A stretch of 64,000 bases of DNA, from NCBI GenBank assembly GCA_963969365.1, contig OZ017762.1:186001-250000 (forward strand), in the 5' to 3' direction. Source of the stretch: Asterochloris sp. CNOR1 (taxonomy: Eukaryota > Chlorophyta > Trebouxiophyceae > Trebouxiales > Trebouxiaceae). Below are positions 45,601-54,870 of the stretch, one piece after another. The notes beneath the pieces are model-generated. The model was given only the letters and a program-made list of their open reading frames with translations, was not told where the DNA came from and searched no databases. Numbering within the stretch: the first letter of the stretch is position 1; the number at the start of each line of letters is the position of its first letter. The translations under genes and the position numbers were made by a program.

Positions 45601-48600
45601 GACAGAGGCTGCAGCATGTGCAGTACAGGGTACTTGATGGGCCCGCTGATTAGTGCAAACTATGGTGAGGAGTTGAGTGCTTCAGGAGGCACAACAAAAG
45701 GCAGTTAGTCGTTGTACGCGGCTCTGCATTTGTTGCAGGGTTGGGAATCTTGATCAGAAGTGGCTACTGCCTGCGCAGCATGCTTTGTGGGGAGGGGCAT
45801 AGGCTGCAGCGTGCGCAGCACGGGGCAATTGAATGGGAGGGGTGACCAAAAATTGTTGTGGGGTTAGGTGCTACAGCAGGCAGGCAGTGCACATGGCCCT
45901 GCATTTGCTGCAGGATACTTCCCCCCCCCCTAGCATGAGATCTGAGGAGAGGGCACTGCAATTCACAAAGCAAGACGTCTGCATGCTCTGTACAATCATG
46001 TTGCGTGCAGGTGTGGCACAAGTGGGAGCCCTCAGCGGAGGACGAGGGCGACGCCCAGCCTCAGCTCAACGGGCATTCTGCAGAGCTGCAGGAGCAGGTG
46101 GTGGTGTCAGTGACTGAGGTCATCAGTGGGTCCATGTTCTATGCTCAGGTGAGGCGGCAGTGACAGAGGTCATCAGCGGGTCCATTGTAGCGTGAGAGCA
46201 AGCAATGCAAGGCCAGACCTCAGATAGGTTGAGGGCTGGTAGAGGTGCAGTGCTGGCTGGAGCGCTGGCTGGTAGCTGTGCTGGCTCGTGTTGGGTCAAG
46301 CCTGTAGCATCAGGTGTTGCCTCACGCCACATCCAAGTCACATGCTCAGGTGTTGGTCAATGACAGAGCTCATCAGGGGGCCCATCTTCTATGCTCAGGT
46401 GAGGCAACGATACAGACTCAGGACAAGGGGATGACGGCAGCTGAGATCATGGGCTCCCTGTTTACCAGGCTCCGCCTTGAGCACAGAGGGGCTACTCAGC
46501 CTAGGCAAGTAGCCCACACGGCAGGTCAGGAGCCTCCCCTGGCCCCCCAGCAGGAACAGCTACATTCTCCCCTGCACTTTTGCAAGAGAGACTGTGGCTG
46601 TAAGCCCTTTCCAACTTCCTGCAGTCCACAGCAGCTGCAGCCAGTGCCGCAAAGGCACATAACAGAGCACCCAAAGATCTCTTGATCTCATGTCTCTGCA
46701 TGTCGCCAGAAGCTGCCTTCCTGCAGGCAGAGCTGCAGCCCCTGCGCCTGACAGGCAAGCCTCACCGACCTTCTGCAAGGTGCAGTTCCCCTCATCAAGG
46801 ACCTTGGGCAGGCCCTTTGTGACACACAATCATGATGGTCGTGAATGTTTACAGGGGCTAATCAGGTCCTCACCAGCCTTTTTCTTCCTTCTGCAGATGG
46901 CCACGGCGCAGTTCCCTGCTTCAAGGCACGGCAGGCCATTGCGTGACACATCATCATGATGGTCTCAATAAGTTACTGGGGACGACGAGGTGCTGACCAG
47001 CCCTTGTCTGCCTGCTGCAGATGGCCAAGGAACCGCGCCTGGCTTTCCTCCGCGAGCAGCTGCAGTCCCTGCCCCAGATAACGAACGGGGCAGGCCCAGC
47101 GCTGCAGACCGGTGCCCTGTGCGTGGCCCAGTTCCAGCTGGACAAGCAGTGGTACCGTGCGCGGGTGGAGCGCATCGTGAGCCGGGACCCTGTCAACCCC
47201 AAGTACCAGGTGAGGGAGTCCTGCCTTGAACGTGCTGAATTCAAAACCGCTGGTCTCAACTGGACAAGCAGCTCCACTGAGCAGCCTGTCCTACACGTTG
47301 CCAACCACGTCAAGATCCACTTCATCCAGCTGGACAAGCAGTGGCATCACGCTTATGTGAAGTCCCTGTGAGCCAGGAACCTTTGATTCTGGCAGTTGGA
47401 AGCAGATGACTTTCTTTGAACTTGGCATCTTGCCTGCAGGTCATGTTCATTGACTTTGGCAACCGGGATCAGGTGGCAGGCAACCAGGTCCGGGCGATTG
47501 ACCCCAGCCTGGCCGCAGTTCCTGCTCAGGCTCATCCTTGCAAGCTGGCTTATCTCAAGGTGGGCTGGGGGTTGCTCAAGCTCCTCTTTGATTGGCATGC
47601 TCCTTCCCAGTAGCTGGCGCCCATCCTAAGACTCACCCATGCAATTTGACTGGCTTGAGGTGAATTGGGCTGCTTAGTGTCATCATAGCTGGCAGTGCCA
47701 GCATTCACACTGTTGCGTTCTTTGCGCACCAGAGGCTCGAGTGTGGCACAGAGGCTGCCCCGACATCACGCTCACTGCCGCTGACATCTGTTCCCCTTGT
47801 GGGCAAGGCAGGTCCCTTTGCCTAAGAACGAGCCTTATTTGGAGATCGGCTGTGACAAATTCTGCAGCAGCTTGCAGGCATTTGCCCGGTGTGTTCACTT
47901 CAGGTCCCCTCACCCGAGGACGATTTTGGCACAGAGGCAGCCCAGCTGCTGGCAGAGCTGTCCGGTGGGGGCAAGGAGCTGAATGCCACCATTGTGCAGC
48001 GGGAGCGGTCAGCCACCAAAGTAAGACTCCCTGGGTTCCTTCTGCTTACTGTCTGCATTCACAGTCTTCATCCGGGGCACTGTCCTGGCTGCTAAAGGCA
48101 ACAAGCTGCAGCGCCATCGTGCAGTGGGGCAGTCAGCTACCAAGGTAAGCATCCTTAGCCCTCCTGCGTGCTGTCAGCATCAATGATAGTATTAAGTCAG
48201 AGCAGTGTCCTGGCTGCTGGAAGTAAAAAGCTGCAGTGCCATGGTGCAGCTTGAGCTGACAGGCATAGATGCAAGCATATCATGCCTGCCTGTGTGCACA
48301 GCATCGGTTGACAGAGTGGTCAGTAAGCAGCAAAGCTGCCCACCGCAAGCGTGGCTCAGATACTGCTGACTGGTCACAAAAGCTTGGCAGAGTTATCCCG
48401 CACCTGTTCTGTGTACCAAGAAGGCAGCCCATGCGCAGCAGAACAGGCTGCAAAGCCTGGACCCTATGCCTCAGCTGCTGAAGAACTGCTGAAGCTGCTG
48501 CTGTGTGCAGGGCCAACCAGCTGTCCTGCATCTGGTGCTGTACTCTGGGGAGGCCAAAATTGAGCACAGCGTCAACGCAGAAATGGTGTCAGCAGGCCTG

Positions 48601-48996
48601 GCAAAGCTCTTGGCCCGCGTAAAGGTGAGACTCCTCCTGTCCCATGATTGGCTTGGCAGCGTGTATCTTGTACCAGTCTCCACAAAAGTAGGCCAGAAAA
48701 TCCACTTTGTGTTGCAGTCATCTCAATCATCTGCAGGGTGCACGCTCAAAAGCATGCAGGCAGCGCAACAATCTAAGCAGCTGTGTTGCAGCTGGCCTAT
48801 TTGCCTGGGGCCTTTTGCCTGACTTGAGAACGCCTTTGTTGTGCAGTGCCTCAAACTCTTCCTGACCGCATCAAGTATATGCCTGCAGGCTGGGCCAGCC
48901 AGAACTGCACTGGAAGAGTGCGAGGCTGCAGCTAAGAAGGCTCATCGCGGCATTTTTGAGTATGGTGATGCCCCCGACTCAGATGATGACTTGTGA
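36652..48996 (+). CDS. SND1: Tudor staphylococcal nuclease (SND1/TSN, p100)
   Basis: RNA-binding regulator (decay of edited or micro-RNAs, stress granules, splicing). 23 exons: 36652-36687, 36775-36876, 37264-37461, 37765-37860, 38291-38336, 39223-39414, 39863-39946, 40680-40758, 40976-41021, 41490-41558, 41982-42102, 42450-42650, 42977-43137, 43651-43752, 44089-44262, 44836-44997, 45308-45517, 46011-46148, 47021-47209, 47440-47559, 47904-48020, 48511-48624, 48889-48996. Every phase agrees; 954 aa against 910 in human. Seen: four SN-like repeats, each with an [16 protein letters not shown]-type helix (exons 3, 8, 12, 16), the linker [18 protein letters not shown] (exon 15), the Tudor core [10 protein letters not shown] and [12 protein letters not shown] (exons 19-20), a split fifth SN fold, and an acidic C-terminus. 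Introns hold many exon copies and one transposon-derived fragment. Confidence 0.95.
37605..37730 (+). repeat. Copies of Tudor-SN exon 4 start with acceptor
   Basis: gggctgcaggtgtgcgttcc and then tgtgggtgcagagagctgca resemble the real tgtggctgcaggtgcgcagtt at 37755, each followed by a faint exon-like cagcagagc. Confidence 0.65.
40040..40175 (+). repeat. Two copies of Tudor-SN exon 7 end
   Basis: The exon 7 end (cagcaggagatgcctcag/gtgggg) recurs as cggcaggggacgcctccag and as cggcagaggatgcctcag/gtgggg. The word gcctc occurs at 39940, 40048 and 40161, spacings 108 and 113 bp. The last copy keeps the full donor. Confidence 0.9.
41360..41430 (+). repeat. Copy of Tudor-SN exon 10 start
   Basis: ctggctgcatcttgtttcag followed by caaaggcgacaagtacag parallels ctggctgcgccttgcttgcag followed by cgagggggacaagcctg at 41470-41520. 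Confidence 0.8.
42858..42925 (+). repeat. Copy of Tudor-SN exon 13 start with acceptor
   Basis: gcaaggaggtggcaatcagc and gagtacaccagacaggtgcc repeat the exon 13 start; copy at 42862, exon at 42977, 115 bp apart, AG present in both. Confidence 0.93.
43368..43560 (+). repeat. Two copies of Tudor-SN exon 14 start
   Basis: gtggtggagccgatgctattgc (43379) and gtggcagagcgaatgctgctcc (43532) repeat gtggcggagttgatgctgttgc at the exon start 43651; the nearer copy is 119 bp away. The farther one is preceded by cagcag. Confidence 0.88.
44742..44800 (+). repeat. Copy of Tudor-SN exon 16 start
   Basis: aacatccccagggagggagcctgc repeats tacatccccaaggagggcgtctgc at exon 16 (44839 on); the match then weakens. 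Confidence 0.75.
45180..45290 (+). repeat. Copy of Tudor-SN exon 17 start with acceptor region
   Basis: gtccagatcgagattgagacc at 45191 repeats gtccagatcgagatcgagacc at 45308, 117 bp apart, and the following aggggcaccttactgggcac matches the exon too. The flanking intron words ctcaagagctgctg are also duplicated, so the unit spans intron and exon. Confidence 0.95.
46150..46405 (+). repeat. Copies of Tudor-SN exon 18 end with donor, split by a repeat
   Basis: Exon 18 ends gaggtcatcagtgggtccatgttctatgctcag/gtgagg. The intron repeats tgacagaggtcatcagcggg at 46161 and later gagctcatcagggggcccat with atgctcaggtgagg at 46363-46405. Between them lies the transposon-derived fragment at 46199-46330. Confidence 0.9.
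46199..46330 (+). mobile_element. Fragment related to the element at 289-998
   Basis: About 87 bases (46199-46285) match 621-706 of the first element closely (gggctggtagaggtgcag, tggagcgctggctg are exact). It is followed by tgtagcatcaggtgttgcctcacg, a version of that element's left end (289-312). The order of the two blocks differs from the first element, so this is a rearranged or partial copy. Confidence 0.75.
46770..46945 (+). repeat. Direct repeats before Tudor-SN exon 19
   Basis: ccttctgcagatggccacgg (46893 on) copies the exon 19 acceptor and start (cctgctgcagatggccaagg at 47011). Its following gcagttccctgcttcaagg also matches gcagttcccctcatcaagg near 46783, a further unit upstream. Confidence 0.85.
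47240..47395 (+). repeat. Copies of the Tudor exon 19 core
   Basis: The word agctggacaagcagtgg of exon 19 (47136) recurs at about 47329 as agctggacaagcagtggcat, followed by gtgagccagg against gtgagccggg. A weaker version (aactggacaagcagctcc) lies at about 47257. Confidence 0.9.
48050..48265 (+). repeat. Two copies of Tudor-SN exon 21, first with donor
   Basis: Exon 21 ends gtgcagcgggagcggtcagccaccaaa/gtaaga. The intron has gtgcagtggggcagtcagctaccaag/gtaagc, with the donor-like GT at 48145, 124 bp after the real one at 48021, and a fainter third version (aagctgcagtgccatggtgcag) at 48225-48248. Confidence 0.93.
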
Positions 48997-49367
48997 CATC
49001 TGCCAAGCATCTCCCCTCCCCCCATAGATTTTGCAGGCGCAGGCCAGAATTGAAGCGCTTTCTGTGTGCGTCCATTTCATGCATAAAGATTGAGCAGCAA
49101 CGATACGTTGACTGCATCATATGAAATGATCAACTATTCTCTGTAAGTCAAGGCAGGCCCGTTGTAGCTATGCCTACTGGCAGGTCGAAAAGCATGCCAT
49201 AAAGGGGTAAGACTGCCAACAATCCCAAGCAGCATTTGGGAATGTTCAGGCAGCACGCAGCGCCCACTCCAAAGTGGCTGCTGTAGGGTAATGTTCATCT
49301 CAGCTCAGCATTCCACAGACAGCACGCTCTGCCATCCACATTGCCTGCCGCTGGCCCCTCGAACGTG
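48997..49367. other. Tail-to-tail spacer between Tudor-SN and MGAT1
   Basis: 371 bp holding both 3' ends. A TGTAA at 49142-49146 on the plus strand, about 145 nt past the Tudor-SN stop, may be its poly(A) signal. Nothing else recognised. Confidence 0.5.
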
Positions 49368-52300
49368 TCAGGGAGGCGTTGTTGTTGGCTGCGCCTCCTT
49401 TCGTGCGGCCCGCAGTGCCTCCATCCGCTCTCTGGCCCGCCTCCGACTGCCTCTCAGGACGGCGCCTGTGCTGTCAAAGCGAGTGACAGCATCAGGATCC
49501 CGCTGTGGCTCTGTGAAGTTCAAAGAGGGGGCAATGAAAATCCTGGCCTCTGCGACTGCCACTGTCACAACTCCATGGTACCCAGCCCTGGGCACGCCTG
49601 CACATAAGCACGGCGCCTAGTAGCAAACAGCGGTGTGTAGTTTCTCAGACAGTTAAGGAGGTTTGCCTGGTGGCAGACAGCAGTGCTTTTGAGCCACAAG
49701 CAACAGGCAGTGGCCTGCATGCTGCAGCCAGCAACCCTCCAAGGGTGACACTCACCATCCTTCCACTCCCTCAGCATCTTGAGCTGGCCTGTGATCTGCT
49801 CAAAGTGCTCCTGGCTGTCGTACATCAGCTTGACAGGGCCCTGCGCGACTTTAGCTGCTGCAACATCCGGCACAGTCCTGCAGCAAGGGGAAACAAACTG
49901 CGCACTGTGCCAGTGTGTCTCCAGGACTTGAGGGTCCAAGGCTTGCCTCCTGCTGCCCTCCACTGACCCTGACCCTGTGATGCTGCCAAATTCATATTCC
50001 AGGGATGGTAGATTGGCTGTCATGAGTCCCTGCTCATATGCGCTGCTGTACTGCCTCTCATCGGTGGAATGCCCAGGGTGATGGCTGTCACGAGCCTGGG
50101 CCAGTGTAGCATCAGTGCAGCACCACCAACCGGCCCAGGGCATTGCCTGCATCCAGGGATGGGCACCACATACCGCAGGTAAGCCCTTGTGCATCAGAGT
50201 GCTGGGTGCAAGCCCTCAGCCCTATTCCAGCACACCTGGCAGAGGCCAATGTCGCATTCAGGTTCCGGTCGTACACCACAGGGTCCAGGTAGGTCAAGTC
50301 CTGCTGCATCCAGTCGATGTCAACCTCATTTAGCTTGATGGGCTTCAGGAAGCGCCGATAAAACTGCCCCTGGGAGGCCCCCACCTGTCCGAAATTGTAT
50401 GTGCGGCAGACCTGCAAGAGAAAGTGGCTGCGTGAGCTGCAGAGATTGCCAAGACGGGCAAGCAGTGTTCAGGCCCAAGCTTCTCCCAGCAGGCCTGCAG
50501 GGCATGACTGAATGCCTTTGGGGATGCACCAGTCTTGGTGATGGCGTGAGGCAGAGTCCCCATGAGGAGGCCTCCCGTGCACCCCTAAGGGACGTGAGGC
50601 AGCAGCTCCATGAGGTGGCTTTCCCAGCTACTGAACCTGAGGTCACGGTTGTCGTGTGCCGAGAGGGCCCTCAGGGTGCATGTGCCTCATGCGCACATAT
50701 CTGCAGTATCACCAATGGAGTTGGTGTCATGCTTCTGGTTATCAACCCACAGTGCTCTCGTGAGCTGGAGAGCAGGCTGCAGTTTGCAGCAGCAGCATGT
50801 CTCCCTAGGCATGCATCAGCAGCGAGAGCAGTAGTTGTCTCAGACTGACCTCAGGGCGGATGCACTGGCGCCCCTGCCGAGTCTCCCGCATGCGCATCCA
50901 GTCATCCCAGTAACTGTCAGGCCACCTGTCCCTGCAGCACGGCATTCCTGATGCTGACTGGCGCCTGTATGTCGCTCAACTGGCTGAACCCCACATACAT
51001 GCATGCGTGAGGGTAGCCCCACCTGAGCCCCTGCCAGACTTGCTGGGTGGTCATCCACCCAAGGCCGGGGAAGAAGTCTGACCGGTACAGGGCCTGGCTG
51101 TCCTTCACCTGCAGGTCAAGGGTGTTCACAGGGTCAGCAGCGATGCTGCAGCTTTTGCAGTTGTGGCTGAGATTACAACCAGACGTTGTTCGATGCTTCT
51201 GGGATCACATACAAGGTGCTGCCCAAGCACTGAATATGCTGGCAAGGGCTGCTGAGCACCTGGCACAATCTCCTGCTAGATGTGCAGGGCAGACCCCACC
51301 TGCTGGATGTGCAGGGCAGACCCCAATTCCACAGTCCAAGAGAGGAAGGTACGATACTCAGCCCTCTCCTGCAGTGGGCACTGCCCCAGGAGGCAGCCAT
51401 TGCCTTTTGGACGCCAGTGCAGACAGCATAAACGTCCTCTCTAGGCTTAGAGACTCATCCATTGGCTTGGCCAGAATCCCACGACAGGGAATGCCGTGAA
51501 GGTGGGACACATCATGCGGCAAGTACCTCAAGGCAGCACAGGCCACCACTGACTGCTGCACCTGTCTGGCAGAGTGAAGCTAGAGTCTGGCCAGGACAGA
51601 GTCAGTGGGGCACACCAGCCAAGCAAGCCTGTGATCACTTAGGCTGTGATGCAGTCCAGTCCCATCGAGAGAGCCAGCAGCAGCATTCAACTGAAGCAGT
51701 ACACCTTGGCGCACCCACCAATTCTGATCAAAGTGTAGCTCTAGGGCTGGGACGTCAGCAAACCCCTCATACAGGGGGCATGCAGACCAGCTCAAGCACC
51801 CACACAGCGACTCACCAGCCGGTCCTGACCATGATCGTTCCAGGCTGAGATGCAGTAGAGGCTTGTGTCCTTGCTCATCAGGGCGGCCCCTGCCTCAAAG
51901 TAGGACAGGAAGTCCACTGCAAACTCCATGTCATCCTACAGGGCAGTTGACAGCAGAGAGTCCATCGGGGACTCCTGCATCATTGGCAGCACGATGCAAG
52001 CCCATAATCAGCACATGCAAGATGGCATACATTTGAGAGGTGTCTGTGGTTGCAACATCCCAAAGCCTGATGCAGAAGCCTGCATGCGAGTGGCAGCACT
52101 TATGCAGAAACTATATGCAAGGGGCAGCAGCAATGTGCTCTGCATGGCCCAGACCTCGCTACGCCACCTTCACCACCCTTCATGCCCTTGAGCATGGCCA
52201 ACATTCCCACCAAAGAACGACAACACAGCAATGCAAAGAATGCAGGTATTCCAAAAGTGCCTGGGGCCCAAGAAGCTTACGGCTGATGTTTCTAGCGCAA

Positions 52301-54796
52301 GGGGCATCATATTCCCTGCTTGAGATGGAGTTATGGTGGTTGCATGTCTCAACCACCTGCCCGGCTCGCTCACCTTGTTGCTGGAAGCACTCAAACAGCT
52401 GCCCAGAGTTGTACTGGCGGAGGCTGCTGCTTGGCTGGCATCTTGAACACATGTCACCTCGACATTGGGGACACAAGTGCTGCATGCACTCCAACATCTG
52501 CCCAGCCACTGAAAAGTCTGACTCCATTATGGCATGTTTCTGGTGCTGCAAACAAACGGTCCAGTTGAGGCCAGCTCACCTCCACAACAACAACATTGGG
52601 GTACTGGAAGCAGTCAAGCAGCTGCCTGAGGATGAACTGGTAGTGGTTGGCGATGCGGTAGTAGACAAGGGACTCCCGGCGGTTGCGCTTGATGGGCTCT
52701 ACCAGCTCTATGTGCTGAAGGTACCTGCAGAAGGCCAGCACTTGTTCCAGGCGTCAAATCTGTAAGTGCACTTGGATGTCTCTTGGCTCTGCTGTCCTCT
52801 GCAGGTACCTGCAGGTAAAGGGCAGTATGGTGGCAGATCCGTGATGTGCTTGCTTGGCTCCATGCCGCGCATACATGGGCTGCAGGGACTTCTGGAAGTG
52901 CCACCCTTCTGCAGGGGCCTGCAGGCCAAGAGTCAACTTGTGGTACCTGAGTTGACCTTACTGTCAGGGTGGGGGTGGGCACCACCAGCCCAGATGCTGC
53001 AGGCAGCAAATGACTTGAGGAACCGCAACCAGTCCTCTTGAACCTTAAGGTCTGGCCCAGTGTAGCCTGCTTTACACTTGCCCCAAGCCCTTGGCTTGTG
53101 TTGAGCTGAGTCTGTAGCGTCCAGCGTTGCTTCTCGCTACATTGTGGTTGAGGAGGCAGTGTGTCCTCAGGCAGCAGCGCCACGACAGTGACGCGAGCCC
53201 AGCCTGCTGCCTTGACACAGGCGCAGCTTGGACATGCACACATCAGCAAGCCCACATCTACGCCACTGAACTCAGCCAGCTCTGATTGGGGTGTGCACTC
53301 TGTCCTCGGCAACAGAGCCCTTGACATGAATCAAGGGCAGTCTAAAATTCCTCTCGTCAGCCAGCAGGCTGGGCCCACCTCACAGCAGGGCCGAAGGACT
53401 TCGCCAGCCCCGCCACAGCTGAATCGCTGCCGTCCTGGGAAATAAAAAGGGGGAACTTGGTCCTGCAGGGCAGCAGGGGGCTGCTCTCTTCAGCATCAGG
53501 TGATGCTGCCATGCACAGCAGCACCTCTGCCAAGCAGCCAGCAGGCAAATGTGTTTTGGCTTAGTTTTTGACAAAGCCAGAGCCCAAACACAGAGTCAGA
53601 AACATGCTGCCCTGCCACTGTGTTTGGGAAGCCATACCCTGCAACACCGGACACCTGACTCATAGCACCAGCGCCTCTGCAGTCTGCAGTGAGGCCCTGT
53701 ACTCAACCCTGTTGGGGAATGGTGCCGGCTGTATACAGTACTAGATCTCCCTTCTTCACTGTGCAGCTGCCCCGCACAGTGCACACAGGCTGGTGAGGAA
53801 CCACTGTCAGAGCGTGCTACCAGTGATGCCCACAAAACACGACCACAACGGCACTCTCGGTGCCCCTCCTGCTGCACTGCATACAACGACAACCCTGCGC
53901 GGAGTGCAATATCATAACCTGCCCAGACTGCGCATTTCATATGGCCAGGAGACTGTCAAAAATCCCAAGATGTGCAATGTTTGATGTGCTCAGACTGGGC
54001 ATTCAATGTGGCCACGAGATAAACAGGAAGAATGACAAGCATTGCAGCCGCCTGGTGCCCCTTGGCGGAGTCCTGCATCCTGCACAGCAGCTGGGAGTCA
54101 CAGGGCAGGGGCTTGCCACAAAAGCTGTAGTCTGTCAGTGACGCGCAGTGCCCAAAACCCATGGAGTGCGGCAGGCGCACCCAACCTGTTTGCGGGGTCA
54201 CGCGACCAGCGCAGCAGGAGAGAGGCCATGGCTCGTTGGAGGTAGTCTGGCCTGTTGAACGCGACCATGACGACGGCAGCCACCACTCCTGAGGACTCCT
54301 GCTGATTGCTGACGCAGCCTGTGGCTTCATTCCCAGGCGGGAACACTGCCTGGTGGCCGCCAGTGTGTGCTCCCACTGCTGCATGAGTGCCGCTGGCGTT
54401 GATGCCTGCAGGGCAACAGCAGCACTGAGCTGTGGGGGGCCACAAGGAGGAATGCGGCTTGAGATGCTGAGGTGCACTGCAAGAACAAGCGTGGGGTGCA
54501 GCTGATCACTCACCCAGTGCAGCTTCAGCTTGTTGCAGGCTGGCATCTATGTGATCGAGCTGATGCTGAAGATGCTGCACATTTGCAGTGCCTGGCGGGT
54601 CCTCAGCTGGTCCATCAGCAGCTCTGTTCAGGAGACGGTACAGTGTCACCTAGCAGTGGCAGTGCAGTAATTCATCAACATGCATCTTGGAGGGCCCTGA
54701 AGTCAACCTTGCCAGCCGGATGGGCAACATCCAGCTCACCTGAAGCAAGAACACGATACAGGCTGCAGCAAGCAGCGCCAGGCCTCGAATCGTCAT
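49368..54796 (-). CDS. MGAT1: Alpha-1,3-mannosyl-glycoprotein 2-beta-N-acetylglucosaminyltransferase (GnT-I)
   Basis: Golgi enzyme that adds the first GlcNAc to Man5 N-glycans, opening the complex-glycan route. 11 exons, high to low: 54796-54740, 54649-54514, 54405-54186, 53462-53379, 52724-52580, 51935-51816, 51108-51023, 50931-50850, 50411-50236, 49877-49756, 49597-49368; 485 aa. The start gives a type II anchor (LALLAAACIVFLL) and then a Gln/His-rich stem. Seen: VVMVAFNRPDYLQRA, FPLFISQDGSD, YRIANHYQF, the metal-binding VVVVEDDMEFAVDF spanning exons 5-6 (EDD about 214-216), CISAWNDHG, LYRSDFFPGLGWM, YWDDWMR, RTYNFGQVG, IKLNEVDIDW and PRAGYHGVV, all in family order. The divergent RELCH gene starts 74 bp away. 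Introns carry exon-start copies. Confidence 0.95.
52795..52935 (-). repeat. Copies of the MGAT1 exon 5 acceptor and start
   Basis: On the minus strand the exon 5 junction ttctgcag/gtaccttcag recurs as ctctgcaggtacctgcagagg near 52800-52820 and more loosely as gcaggcccctgcagaaggg near 52908-52926. Confidence 0.7.
53090..53140 (+). mobile_element. Short fragment with the TGTAGC...GCTACA termini
   Basis: ttgtgttgagctgagtctgtagcgtccagcg resembles 46288-46318, and tgtagcgtcc is the left end of the element at 289. Here TGTAGC and GCTACA lie only 29 bp apart (53112-53140). No target duplication seen. It is in MGAT1 intron 4. Confidence 0.45.
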
Positions 54797-54870
54797 GCAT
54801 TATGGAGTCAGATGCGCCTTGTGACATGAAGAAAAACCCTCTCCCCAGTTGACAGTCCTGATCTGGCCTC
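54797..54870. promoter_or_regulatory. 74-bp divergent promoter region, MGAT1 / RELCH
   Basis: The two start codons face away from each other across only 74 bp, so both 5' untranslated regions and core promoters must overlap here or lie inside the opposite gene, unless one gene has an unseen upstream non-coding exon. No TATA box is visible. Confidence 0.6.
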
